Part shown: in pieces, positions 42,497 to 50,801 of the stretch
How the letters are laid out: every line of letters starts with the position of its first letter
Position numbering within the stretch: the stretch's first letter is position 1
The notes under the pieces: generated by a model
What the model saw: the letters and a program-made list of their open reading frames with translations, nothing else
What the model was told of the DNA's origin: nothing
Database searches by the model: none
Program-made: the position numbers and the translations under genes
Assembly (NCBI GenBank): GCA_035353615.1
Contig: DAOPZY010000009.1
Coordinates: 1-64,000 of the forward strand
From: CAXXOK01 sp035353615
GTDB lineage: Bacteria > Bacillota > Clostridia > Christensenellales > Aristaeellaceae
Length of the DNA stretch: 64,000 bases
Reading direction: 5' to 3'

Positions 42497-43549
42497 CTAC
42501 TGCGCCATGCCGGCCCATGCCGGCAGCTGATCGATGGGCACGGGGTACAGTTCGCAGCGGCCAATCGCCCGCGGCAGCACAAAAGTGAGCGTGTCCCCGG
42601 CGCGTTTCTTGTCGCTGCGCGCAATGCAGGCAAGTGTTTCCATGGGGTAAGGCGCATCCACCGGCAGAGCGTTGCTGTTGAGCGCGCCGATCAGCCTCGG
42701 CAGGCAGCTCGCCTCGCAAAGGCCCATGCGCACGGCAATGCGCATGGCATACACCATACCGACCGCGACCGCGTGGCCGTGCGGCAGGGTATACCCGCTG
42801 CAACGCTCAATGGCATGCCCGAGCGTATGCCCCAGATTGAGCAGTTGCCGCTGGCCGCGGTCGCACTCGTCCCCTTCGCAAATCTCAGCCTTAATGGCCA
42901 CGCACCGTTCGATGATCTCCTCCATCTGATCGGCGTACGCGCCGGTCGCCAGCAGGTTAAAAAGCGGCTCGTCGCAAAGCACGCCGTATTTGATAGCTTC
43001 TGCCGCGCCATCCGCTAACACCTCAGGCGGGAGGGTTTTCAGCACATCGGGATCGCACAGCACGGCCACCGGCTGGTGGAACGCGCCGGCAAGGTTCTTG
43101 CCCGCCGGGAGGTCCACGCCGGTTTTACCGCCCACGGAACTGTCCACCATGGCCAACAGCGTTGTGGGAACTTGCAGCACATGAATGCCGCGCAGATAGG
43201 TCGCGGCCGCAAAGCCCGCCATATCGCCCGTGACCCCGCCGCCCAATGCCACCACTGTATCGCTTCGGGTTAGCTGGTTTTCCGCTAAAAAGTTCAGCAG
43301 AGTCGCATAGGTTGTCAGGTTCTTGCTTTGTTCCCCATGCGGGAAGCTCATTCTGGCTACGCGGAAGCCCGCCTCAGTCAGGGAACGCTCCACCCGGTCG
43401 CCATAGAGCGCATCCACCGTGTTATCCGCAATGAGAGCCGTCGTTTTCGCCTGCGCCAGCTTCAGCAGGCGCGCGCCCACCTGGTCGATCAGCCCCCGCT
43501 CAATCAGCACTTCATAGGCTTTCCCGGTTTTCACCTGAACGGTTTTCAT
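42497..43549 (-). CDS. aroB: 3-dehydroquinate synthase
   Basis: AroB closes DAHP to 3-dehydroquinate with NAD and a metal ion (350 residues). The NAD and metal motifs GGGVTGDMAGFAAATYLRG, VPTTLLAMVDSSVGGKTGV, AEAIKYG and LNLGHTLGHAIE are intact. It overlaps the tyrA stop by 4 bases. It is the second pathway step, while the first-step gene aroF lies two genes upstream. Confidence 0.96.
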   Translation of the reverse strand: MKTVQVKTGKAYEVLIERGLIDQVGARLLKLAQAKTTALIADNTVDALYGDRVERSLTEAGFRVARMSFPHGEQSKNLTTYATLLNFLAENQLTRSDTVVALGGGVTGDMAGFAAATYLRGIHVLQVPTTLLAMVDSSVGGKTGVDLPAGKNLAGAFHQPVAVLCDPDVLKTLPPEVLADGAAEAIKYGVLCDEPLFNLLATGAYADQMEEIIERCVAIKAEICEGDECDRGQRQLLNLGHTLGHAIERCSGYTLPHGHAVAVGMVYAMRIAVRMGLCEASCLPRLIGALNSNALPVDAPYPMETLACIARSDKKRAGDTLTFVLPRAIGRCELYPVPIDQLPAWAGMAQ

Positions 43550-44394
43550 GCGTGGTAGTCCTTTCTGTCCGCTTCCAGCTTCTGATCGCGCCCAGCGGCA
43601 AGCAACGTGCGCAAACCCGCTTCATCGCTGGCTGATAGCGCTTCGCGGTAGGCTTGCAGTCGATCCATCAGCATTTCCAGTTCAGAAAGCAGCGGTTCCC
43701 GGTTTTCCAAAAACAATTCCGTCCACATATCCGGGTCCAACCGGGCCACGCGGGTTAAATCCTTGTAGCTGCCCGCCGAAAACCCGATGTGGTCCAGCGC
43801 CGTCGGGCTTTTGATGTAAGCGCTGCTGACAATATGCGCCAGCTGAGAGGTGTAGGCGATGACGCGATCGTGATTTTCCGGCGTTGTTACGGTAACCCCG
43901 CCAAACCCAATGGAGCACCAGAACTTTTTTAACTTTTCCAGCAGGGCGATATCCACGCCTTTGGGGGGCGTGACAATCATGGACGCATCCTTGAACAGGT
44001 CTGCGCTGGCATGGTCGAACCCGCCGACCTCGCGCCCCGCCATGGGGTGCCCGCCGATAAACGTGAAGCCGTTTTGCTCCGCCAACTGCCAAAGCGGGTC
44101 GCACACACAGCGCTTAACGCCGCAAACATCCATGACGATGGCCCCTTTGCGGATTTGGCTTGCGTGCGCGCGCACAAATTCCACAGCGGCCTTGGGGCGC
44201 GTGGCGATGATGAGCCAATCGCAGATGGCAAGGCGTTCCTCCGTAAGCTTCGCGTCAATCGCGTCCAGCAGGCTGGCTTTATAAAGCACCTGACTGTCCG
44301 TATCCAACCCCAGCACCGTATGAGGGGTGTATTTCTGGATTGCCTTGGCAATGGAGCCGCCGATCAGCCCCAGGCCCACAACCGCGATTTCCAT
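43546..44394 (-). CDS. tyrA: Prephenate dehydrogenase
   Basis: TyrA oxidises prephenate to 4-hydroxyphenylpyruvate for tyrosine (282 residues). The dinucleotide fold is VVGLGLIGGSIA (residues 5-16). FIGGHPMAGRE is the substrate motif, and SQLAHIVSSAY carries the conserved His-containing helix. There is no C-terminal ACT domain, so tyrosine feedback may be weak and control may lie at the leader upstream of aroF. It starts 3 bases after the aroF stop. Confidence 0.95.
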   Translation of the reverse strand: MEIAVVGLGLIGGSIAKAIQKYTPHTVLGLDTDSQVLYKASLLDAIDAKLTEERLAICDWLIIATRPKAAVEFVRAHASQIRKGAIVMDVCGVKRCVCDPLWQLAEQNGFTFIGGHPMAGREVGGFDHASADLFKDASMIVTPPKGVDIALLEKLKKFWCSIGFGGVTVTTPENHDRVIAYTSQLAHIVSSAYIKSPTALDHIGFSAGSYKDLTRVARLDPDMWTELFLENREPLLSELEMLMDRLQAYREALSASDEAGLRTLLAAGRDQKLEADRKDYHA

Positions 44395-44397
44395 GCC

Positions 44398-45423
44398 TTA
44401 CACCACCTTCCCATGCTCGTAACGGCACGCGTGCGGCAGTACGGCGGCCACGGCGGCCGAAACGTCGGCAAACGCGTCCGGGGTGAGCGACTGCGCGCCG
44501 TCGGAGAGCGCGTGGGAAGGATCATTGTGCACCTCGATCATCAGCCCGTCCGCGCCGGATGCAGCGGCGGCCAACGCCATGGGTTTGACCACGGCGGCGA
44601 TACCCGTGGCATGGCTCGGGTCGATAATAATGGGCAAATGGCTCATTTTTTTTAGCAGCGGAACCGCGGATAGGTCCAGCGTATTGCGCGCGGCCGTTTC
44701 AAACGTACGAATGCCTCGCTCGCAGAGCACAACCTTCTGGTTGCCGCCCGCCATCACGTATTCGGCGCTCATTAAAAGCTCCTGAAGCGTATTGGCCAAG
44801 CCGCGCTTGATGAGGATTGTTTTGTCCGTATGCCCCAGTTCCTTCAAAAGCTCAAAGTTTTGCATATTGCGCGCGCCCACCTGAATCACGTCGACGTCCG
44901 TAAACAAGTCCAACTGGGACAAATCCATGATTTCCGTAACCACCGGCAAGCCGGTCAGCTTTTTAGCCTCCAAAAGCAGGTCCAGCCCATGCGCGCGCAG
45001 GCCCTGAAAGGCGTAGGGCGATGTGCGCGGTTTGAAGGCGCCGCCTCGCAGCATGGTTGCGCCGGCCTGTTTGACGGTTGTGGCAATCAGGCAGATTTGC
45101 TCCTCGCTTTCTATGCTGCACGGGCCGGCGATCATGGTGAACACATTGCCGCCAATCTGCGTGTTTCCGACCGGGATCACGGTATCTTCCTCGTGGAATT
45201 TCCGGTTGGCGTTTTTATACGGTTCCTGTACGCGCTTCACATCCTCCACAATATCCAGCGCGCGCAGCAGATCGATATCCACGGCGGTAGTATCTCCCAC
45301 CAGGCCCAGGATTGTGTGGCTTTCCCCCTTGGATTCGTGAATGGTGAGGTGCTGCCCGGTCAGCCATGCTTTCAGATTGTCCAGCTGTTTTTGTTCGGGA
45401 TCCTTTCGAAGAATGATAATCAT
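44398..45423 (-). CDS. aroF: 3-deoxy-7-phosphoheptulonate (DAHP) synthase, type I-beta
   Basis: This enzyme condenses phosphoenolpyruvate and erythrose-4-phosphate as the committed step of aromatic synthesis (341 residues). The first 70 residues are a ferredoxin-like regulatory domain that starts MIIILRKDPEQKQLD. The KDO8P/DAHP barrel has IAGPCSIESEEQ, GGAFKPRTSPYAFQG and IIDPSHATG. It is the first structural gene behind the attenuator at 45479-45508. RBS sequences AGGTAGG and GAAGG precede the ATG at 45423. Confidence 0.96.
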   Translation of the reverse strand: MIIILRKDPEQKQLDNLKAWLTGQHLTIHESKGESHTILGLVGDTTAVDIDLLRALDIVEDVKRVQEPYKNANRKFHEEDTVIPVGNTQIGGNVFTMIAGPCSIESEEQICLIATTVKQAGATMLRGGAFKPRTSPYAFQGLRAHGLDLLLEAKKLTGLPVVTEIMDLSQLDLFTDVDVIQVGARNMQNFELLKELGHTDKTILIKRGLANTLQELLMSAEYVMAGGNQKVVLCERGIRTFETAARNTLDLSAVPLLKKMSHLPIIIDPSHATGIAAVVKPMALAAAASGADGLMIEVHNDPSHALSDGAQSLTPDAFADVSAAVAAVLPHACRYEHGKVV

Positions 45424-45478
45424 TGCGTTTACCTACCTTTCGTTACCTTCCTGCCAAACTACCATGCTACGGATAATG

Positions 45479-45508
45479 AAAAACCCCCGCAGCATTGACT
45501 GCGAGGGT
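45479..45508 (-). terminator. Attenuator terminator before aroF
   Basis: On the minus strand ACCCTCGCAG (45499-45508) and CTGCGGGGGT (45483-45492) form a ten-pair stem with one T-G pair and a six-base loop, followed by a run of five T. It stands between the leader peptide and aroF, so it must be read through for the operon to be expressed. The competing fold is given in the entry for 45492-45551. Confidence 0.88.
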
Positions 45509-45551
45509 GCGACGCCTTATGAAAGCGATAGCCTCTCAACCAGTACAACGC
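45492..45551 (-). promoter_or_regulatory. Antiterminator pairing of the aro leader
   Basis: RNA segment GCGUUG-U-ACUG-(5)-GAGG (45532-45551) can pair with CCUC-G-CAGU-CAAUGC (45492-45506) in three blocks of 4, 4 and 6 pairs. This takes up the left arm and loop of the terminator, so the two folds exclude each other. The upstream segment includes the last codons and stop of the leader peptide. A ribosome that reaches the stop covers it and allows termination, whereas a ribosome stalled at the Phe/Tyr codons leaves it free. Confidence 0.75.
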
Positions 45552-45628
45552 AAAGCGGCCTTACGGAAAGCATAGCCCGTAAAGCGATAGCTAAAGTAAA
45601 AGAAAGAACCGCGAACTGTTGTGTACAT
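45536..45628 (-). CDS. Phe/Tyr-rich leader peptide of the aro operon
   Basis: This is a 30-codon reading frame, too short for usual gene finding. It starts at ATG 45628 with AAAGGGGG upstream and ends at TGA 45536. Residues 9-21 read FFYFSYRFTGYAF. In all there are five Phe and four Tyr codons in 30. The product has no other recognisable feature. It lies between a consensus promoter and a terminator/antiterminator switch, the layout of Trp, Phe and His leaders in enteric bacteria. The inferred role is to sense charged tRNA-Phe and tRNA-Tyr through ribosome stalling, controlling aroF-tyrA-aroB-pheA-aroEK-aroQ. Confidence 0.88.
   Translation of the reverse strand: MYTTVRGSFFYFSYRFTGYAFRKAALRCTG
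45561..45590 (-). other. Hairpin within the leader coding region
   Basis: On the minus strand CUUUACGG and CCGUAAGG (within about 45561-45586) can form an eight-pair stem that covers codons after the Phe/Tyr cluster. It may serve as the pause hairpin that synchronises polymerase and ribosome. Confidence 0.5.
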
Positions 45629-45663
45629 CGAGGTTCCCCCTTTCCCGCGTTGATATTGTGTGG

Positions 45664-45692
45664 ATTATAACCGTTTTGCCAGCGGTTGTCAA
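45664..45692 (-). promoter_or_regulatory. aro operon promoter
   Basis: A perfect TTGACA (45687-45692) and a perfect TATAAT (45664-45669) lie 17 bases apart on the minus strand. This is the strongest promoter in the window, which suits control by attenuation rather than initiation. Confidence 0.9.
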
Positions 45693-46035
45693 CATGCGTT
45701 TTGGTTTCACGCGTCACGAATTTGTATTTCGGCTGTACTTGCCCATCGGCGGTTGGCAGTCCTCCAGCGGGCAAGAGGCAACGCCGATGCGCCCCGTTAG
45801 GGCTTAGCCGCTCGCTCCTTAGTGCCGCAACAAGTGTTTCTTGCATTCTGCCCTCTTGCACTGTTCACTTGCCTCGCCATGCAGGCTAAGGCTTTGCCTC
45901 GGAATGTGAGGCTTAACCCCAACCCCTGAGTGAGCTTCGCTTCTAACTGCCTTTGGCTTCCGCAAGGCTTTTATAGCGGCCTTCGGCAAGTTTGCGCCAT
46001 TGCCAGTCTACGTTCGGGAAGGGTGGCGGCTCATT
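45693..46035. other. Intergenic region between the aro promoter and degV
   Basis: These 343 bases contain several AGGCTTA-like words but no gene, hairpin with a T tract, or RNA that I recognise. No terminator for the fab operon is evident. Confidence 0.4.
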
Positions 46036-46935
46036 TTACGGTTCTTCCTTCTCAGCAGGCAAAGCGTCGGGTTCCCCCGCCTTTGCATCCGCGCCGGAAA
46101 TCGCGCTTTCCTGATCCATCCAGCATACGCCCAGATAGGTAAGCCCAAGGTGGATGGTCAAAACCGGCCCAAGGCTGACAATGCGAAGCTCCAGCTCGTC
46201 GCCCAGCTTACGGTGCAGCAAATCCTGCAGCGCGGGCAACTGCGGGTTGTTTTCGTGGCTGTGCACCACCACAAAGCGCGTGCCTTCCGGGACGCTGTCC
46301 ACCAACATTCTCAGCTGTTCATGATTGCCGCGCGCCACGCTTTTGGAAAACACGGAACCGTTTTGCAGGCACAGGATCGGGCGCAGGTTGAGAATGGTGC
46401 TCACGCTCAGGCGCACAACGCCCAAACGGCCGCTCTTTCGCAGATTGGTCATATCGTTTACGGTAAACACGTTTTGGATGCGTTTGCGTTCCACAATCAG
46501 CCGATCGACAATCTGGTTCAGGGTTAGCCCTTCCTCGATCAGCTTTTGCGCGCGCAGGATCAGAAAATAGATGCCGCCCGCGCAGTTGCGGCTGTCCAGC
46601 ACCTTGATCTCGTCCGCGTTGACTTCCTTGGCCGCCATCACGGCATTGGCGTAGGTGCCGGACAGCCGGGAGGAAATGGTGATACAAAGCACCTGACGAC
46701 CCTTGGCCAGCTGCCGTTCAAACGCCGCGATAAACGCGGCGGCCGGGGCCTGACTGGTGCGGTGCTCCACGTCCGTGCGTTCAATGTACGGCTCAAACTG
46801 CCCGTTTTCGCCAATGTAATGCTCCACAAACTGCTGCCTGTCCACCGTATAGGTCATGGGCACATAGTGCGCGCCAAGCTGTTCGGCCTCCTGCCGGGAG
46901 ATGCCCGCGGCGCTGTCAACCATGATTGCGATCAT
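46036..46935 (-). CDS. DegV family fatty-acid-binding protein (FakB-like)
   Basis: This 299-residue DegV-fold protein binds a fatty acid; relatives (FakB) present fatty acids to the kinase FakA. Visible segments are VDSAAGISRQEAEQLG at the start, ISSRLSGTYANA with the carboxylate-binding Ser region, and a late R-containing strand. The last 25 residues are an acidic tail. It overlaps accA as ATGA and is the last gene of the fatty acid operon, which supports a role in lipid metabolism. No fakA is in the window. Confidence 0.9.
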   Translation of the reverse strand: MIAIMVDSAAGISRQEAEQLGAHYVPMTYTVDRQQFVEHYIGENGQFEPYIERTDVEHRTSQAPAAAFIAAFERQLAKGRQVLCITISSRLSGTYANAVMAAKEVNADEIKVLDSRNCAGGIYFLILRAQKLIEEGLTLNQIVDRLIVERKRIQNVFTVNDMTNLRKSGRLGVVRLSVSTILNLRPILCLQNGSVFSKSVARGNHEQLRMLVDSVPEGTRFVVVHSHENNPQLPALQDLLHRKLGDELELRIVSLGPVLTIHLGLTYLGVCWMDQESAISGADAKAGEPDALPAEKEEP

Positions 46936-47717
46936 TGCTCATCGCCTCCGATCCTGCGGAATTTGAGGTAGCGTTGTTGGGTCAGTTCCTCTACGGTAAG
47001 GGATTTGAGGGTTTTCAATTCCGAAGCGAGGGCCTCGCGTAGTTCAACGCACACTTTTTCAAAATCGCCGTTTTGCTCCGGAATGACGCGTTCGACCATT
47101 TCAAAGCCATACAGGTCTTGCGCCGTGATGTGCAAGGCCGCGCTCGCGTCCGCCGCCTTCCCCGCGTCCTTCCAAACGATGCTGGCCGCGCCTTCCGGTG
47201 AAATCACGGAATATACGGCGTTTTCAAGCATCCATACCCGATCGGCAACCCCCAGCGCCAGCGCGCCGCCGCTTCCGCCTTCTCCGATTAAAATGGAGAT
47301 GATCGGCACGGCAAGCCCCATCATCGCCATCAGGTTTTCCGCAATCGCAAGCCCCTGCCCCCGTTCCTCTGCGCCAATCCCGCAAAACGCGCCGGCGGTG
47401 TCGATCAGGCACACCACGGGGCGGTGAAATTTCTCCGCCTGCTTCATCAGCCGCAACGCCTTGCGATAGCCTTCGGGGTGGGCCGAGCCGAAGTTGCGCC
47501 GGATTTTATCCTCGGTCTGCTGGCCTTTTTCGATTGCGATCACCGTAACGGGCTGACCCTTTAAATACGCAAGCCCGGCCACAATGGCGTGATCGTCCGC
47601 AAAGCGTCGGTCGCCGTGCATTTCCAAAAAGTCAGTAAACACATGCTGGATATAGTAAACGGCGGTTGGGCGACCCTTCTGGCGGGCCGCCTGCACGCGC
47701 TCATATGCCGTTGTCAC
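46932..47717 (-). CDS. accA: Acetyl-CoA carboxylase carboxyltransferase subunit alpha
   Basis: AccA with AccD transfers the carboxyl from biotin to acetyl-CoA (261 residues). Segments FLEMHGDRRFADDHAIVAGLA, PVVCLIDTAGAFCGIGAEERG and GEGGSGGALALGVADR are characteristic. It is shorter than E. coli AccA (319), lacking the N-terminal extension, as is usual in Clostridia. GTG at 47717 overlaps the accD stop. Confidence 0.95.
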   Translation of the reverse strand: MTTAYERVQAARQKGRPTAVYYIQHVFTDFLEMHGDRRFADDHAIVAGLAYLKGQPVTVIAIEKGQQTEDKIRRNFGSAHPEGYRKALRLMKQAEKFHRPVVCLIDTAGAFCGIGAEERGQGLAIAENLMAMMGLAVPIISILIGEGGSGGALALGVADRVWMLENAVYSVISPEGAASIVWKDAGKAADASAALHITAQDLYGFEMVERVIPEQNGDFEKVCVELREALASELKTLKSLTVEELTQQRYLKFRRIGGDEQ

Positions 47718-48589
47718 CGGTCCGTCACCTCCCTGTGCATACGCAGTAGCTGTGTCAGTTCGCTTTTCTGGTTCGCGCGGGGCACAATGCGGTCAATAAA
47801 GCCCTTTTCCAGCAAAAATTCTGAGCGTTGAAACCCTTCGGGCAGCTTTTGCCGCATGGTTTGCTCAATCACACGCGGGCCGGCAAAGCCAATCAGGGCT
47901 TTCGGCTCGGCAAGAATCACGTCGCCCTCCATGGCAAAGGAAGCCACAACGCCGCCTGTGGTCGGGTGGGTGAGCACAGCGGTGTACAGCAGACCCGCTT
48001 CGCTGTGCCGGAGCACCGCGCCGCTGGTCTTGGCCATTTGCATCAGGGAATACATCCCTTCCTGAATGCGCGCGCCGCCGGATACGGTGTACCCCACAAC
48101 GGGCAACCGCCGTTCCGTGGCAGTTTCAAACAGGCGGGTGATTTTCTCCCCTACTACCGCGCCCATGGAACCCATAATAAACTGCGGGTTCATTACAAAC
48201 AGGGCGCAAGGCTCGCCTCCGATCGCCCCCAGACCGGTTATGACGCCTTCCGGCTCGCCGCTGTCCCGCTGTGCCTTTTCCAGCTTTCCGGCATATTCGG
48301 GAAACTGCAACCAGTCCACCGGCGCTCGGTCGGCGTCCATTTCCTGAAAGCTGTCCGCATCGGTCAGCCACCGCACGCGCTCCCGCGCGCTCATCTGGAA
48401 AAGTGCGCCGCAGTTGGGGCAAACAAAATCCAAATCATACAGTGAGTCGGGGTCCAAAGGCGTTTGGCAATCCGGGCATGGAAACGCGGGCGCGCCTTCC
48501 GTTTCCGCAGGGTTGTCGGGCGCTGATTCCTGCTCGCCTTCCAAACGGTTGTTGGGTTTCTTGAACAATTCCTTGCTGAACAAACGCAC
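47714..48589 (-). CDS. accD: Acetyl-CoA carboxylase carboxyltransferase subunit beta
   Basis: AccD forms the carboxyltransferase with AccA (291 residues). A four-Cys zinc finger (Cys38, 41, 57, 60) precedes the crotonase-like core with MNPQFIMGSMGAVVGEKI, VGYTVSGGARIQEG and HPTTGGVVASFA. The start is GTG at 48589 after TAGGAG. It follows accC by 7 bases. Confidence 0.95.
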   Translation of the reverse strand: MRLFSKELFKKPNNRLEGEQESAPDNPAETEGAPAFPCPDCQTPLDPDSLYDLDFVCPNCGALFQMSARERVRWLTDADSFQEMDADRAPVDWLQFPEYAGKLEKAQRDSGEPEGVITGLGAIGGEPCALFVMNPQFIMGSMGAVVGEKITRLFETATERRLPVVGYTVSGGARIQEGMYSLMQMAKTSGAVLRHSEAGLLYTAVLTHPTTGGVVASFAMEGDVILAEPKALIGFAGPRVIEQTMRQKLPEGFQRSEFLLEKGFIDRIVPRANQKSELTQLLRMHREVTDR

Positions 48590-48596
48590 TCAGCTC

Positions 48597-49934
48597 CTAC
48601 GCATTTCGATTCGACAGATAATCCGTGGTATAGGTGCCGTCCAAAAAAGCAGGTTCGCACAGCAGGTCGATATGCGTCTGCGTGTTATGCTCCACGCCTT
48701 CCACCACCATCTCGCAAAGCGCCGCCTGCATTTTACGGATGGCTTCGGCGCGCGTGCGGGCGGAAACGATCAGCTTGGCAATCATGCTGTCGTAAAAAGG
48801 GGGGATGGTATACCCCTGATACAGCGCCGTATCAAAGCGCACCCAGGGGCCGCCGGGCACATGCAACAGCGTGATTTGCCCACAGCTGGGCCGAAAGCCA
48901 TGCGCCGGGTCCTCCGCGTTGATGCGACACTCGATGGCGTGACGGTCAATATGAACATCTTCCTGCCGCAGGGTCAATTCCTGATTGCAGGCAATGCGAA
49001 TCTGCCACTTCACCAGGTCCACGCCGGTCACCATTTCCGTTACCGGATGCTCCACCTGCAAGCGAGTGTTCATTTCCATAAAATAGAACTGCCCGTCCTG
49101 CGTCAGCAGATATTCGATGGTGCCAGCCCCCACATAGCCGACGGTTTTTGCGGCCAGCACCGACGCTTCGGTCAGTTGTGCGCGCAGTTCCGGCGTTACG
49201 CATACGGCCGGGCTTTCTTCGAGGATTTTCTGGTTCTTGCGTTGCATGGAGCAATCGCGCTCCCCAAGACAGAGCACATGGCCGAACTGATCGCAAAGCA
49301 GCTGCATTTCAATGTGCTTGACATGCGTCAGCAGTTTTTCCATATAAAGCGCGCCATCGCCAAACGCGCTCAGCGCTTCCGCCTTTGCGGAATGGTAGGC
49401 CGCTTCCAGCTCATTTTCCGCGTTGACGCGCCGGATGCCCCGGCCGCCGCCGCCGGCGCGCGCCTTAATCAGCAGCGGGTAGCCAATCTTGACCGCTTCG
49501 CGTTTGGCATCCTCCACAGTCGGCACCAGATCGCATCCCGGGATCACGGGCACGTTCGCTTCCCGCATGGTTCTGCGGGCTGCGTCCTTGTCGCCCATTT
49601 TTTCCATCACTTCGCTGGGCGCACCGATAAAGCAAATGCCATGCTGCTGACAAAGCTTTGCAAACGCCGGGTTTTCAGACAGCAGGCCGTAGCCGGGGTG
49701 GATTGCCTGAACGCCGCAGGATTTGGCGACCATGACGATCGCGTCCATATTCAGGTAGCTTTTCTGCGCTGGGCTGGGGCCGATGCAATAGCTTTCATCC
49801 GCAAGCGAAACATGCAGGGCGTCCCGATCCGCTTCGGAAAAAACCGCGACGGTCGCAATGCCCATCTCCTTGCAGGCGCGGATGACACGGATGGCGATTT
49901 CGCCACGGTTCGCAATTAAAATTTTGGAGAACAT
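48597..49934 (-). CDS. accC: Acetyl-CoA carboxylase biotin carboxylase subunit
   Basis: AccC carboxylates the biotin of AccB using ATP and bicarbonate (445 residues). The opening MFSKILIANRGEIAIRVIRA, ATP-grasp glycine loop KARAGGGGRGIRRV, catalytic EMNTRLQVEHPVTEM and FRPSCGQI are all present. ATG at 49934 has AAGGAGG five bases away; a frame open to 50027 lacks support. It follows fabZ after an unusually long gap of 417 bases. Confidence 0.96.
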   Translation of the reverse strand: MFSKILIANRGEIAIRVIRACKEMGIATVAVFSEADRDALHVSLADESYCIGPSPAQKSYLNMDAIVMVAKSCGVQAIHPGYGLLSENPAFAKLCQQHGICFIGAPSEVMEKMGDKDAARRTMREANVPVIPGCDLVPTVEDAKREAVKIGYPLLIKARAGGGGRGIRRVNAENELEAAYHSAKAEALSAFGDGALYMEKLLTHVKHIEMQLLCDQFGHVLCLGERDCSMQRKNQKILEESPAVCVTPELRAQLTEASVLAAKTVGYVGAGTIEYLLTQDGQFYFMEMNTRLQVEHPVTEMVTGVDLVKWQIRIACNQELTLRQEDVHIDRHAIECRINAEDPAHGFRPSCGQITLLHVPGGPWVRFDTALYQGYTIPPFYDSMIAKLIVSARTRAEAIRKMQAALCEMVVEGVEHNTQTHIDLLCEPAFLDGTYTTDYLSNRNA

Positions 49935-50351
49935 GGTGCCTCCTTGCTTCAAAATACCGCGGCGTAAACCGCGGCCAGCCTGACCAAAAAGGGGAGTCAA
50001 GGGATGAAATCCCCTGTCCGGTTCCAAGGGTGAAATCCGCCCGGGTTAGGGGTGGAAACCCAAAGCCTGATGCCATGGCCTTAGAATCAAAGTGGGCGAA
50101 CAACCCGCAGAGCGATGAGGCGAACGCAATCACCATGACGTCGTTTTCTTTGACGGTCTGACCACGGCTTTAGCAGCGGCGTTCAGGTAAATATGGCCCT
50201 ATGCCGGTATGCCGCGCCCAAACGCCTTTTTTACGCTGGCAAGTACGCAACCCTTGACGTGGGGCTGGCGCGCTGCATTCCGCGATTCAGCCGACCCGGG
50301 AAACCCTTTGGCTCGCCCAAGCGCGGTCGCATCCCGCATGGGTCTGCGGCG
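49935..50351. other. Long gap inside the fab/acc operon
   Basis: This is a 417-base non-coding stretch between fabZ and accC, unusual within an otherwise tight operon. At about 49995-50085 there are three loosely similar units, each with a small GGGAT-GAA-ATCCC or GGTGGAAACC-like hairpin. No clear promoter or terminator is seen, so I cannot say whether accC-accD-accA-degV are also transcribed on their own. Confidence 0.45.
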
Positions 50352-50783
50352 TTACTTTTCGGTTGCCTCGTCGTTGCGGATCAGCGCGAAGGAAAACTCC
50401 CCCTGCGCCGCCGTTTGACCGTCGATCAGCGCTTCCCCTTCCGTGATGTAGAAAGGCCCGTTATGCCGGACGATGCGCGCTTTCAGCGTCAGTTTATCTC
50501 CCGGCCGAGCGGTTCGGCGGAACTTCACCTTGTTCATCCCCGTAAAAAACGGGGTTTTACCCAGCAGTTGATCGCCAATGATAACCGCGCAGCTCTGTCC
50601 GATCATTTCGCACAGCACCACGCCGGGCACCACAGGGTTGCCCGGGAAGTGCCCCTGCACAAACCATTCGTCCCCCGTGACTGTGTAGGAGCCAAGGGCG
50701 GTGTCCCCGTCCAGGGTCAGCTCATCCACCAGAAGCATGGGTTCGCGGTGCGGCAACAGTTTTTTGATATCGTCCCTGTTCAT
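50352..50783 (-). CDS. fabZ: 3-hydroxyacyl-ACP dehydratase
   Basis: FabZ dehydrates 3-hydroxyacyl-ACP (143 residues). The hot-dog fold active site is GHFPGNPVVPGVVLCEMI with catalytic His and Glu. It begins IKKLLPHREPMLLVDEL as expected. It follows accB by 18 bases. Confidence 0.96.
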   Translation of the reverse strand: MNRDDIKKLLPHREPMLLVDELTLDGDTALGSYTVTGDEWFVQGHFPGNPVVPGVVLCEMIGQSCAVIIGDQLLGKTPFFTGMNKVKFRRTARPGDKLTLKARIVRHNGPFYITEGEALIDGQTAAQGEFSFALIRNDEATEK

Positions 50784-50801
50784 GCGTGTTTTCCTTCAAT
50801 A

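Noticed and set aside
45423..45700. T-box riboswitch before aroF
   Set aside because: I find no T-box sequence or specifier-loop architecture; the short leader with a Phe/Tyr-rich frame explains the terminator better.
48414..49919. Long plus-strand frame (501 codons) opposite accC and accD
   Set aside because: It is antisense to clear acetyl-CoA carboxylase genes; the composition is that of a shadow frame.
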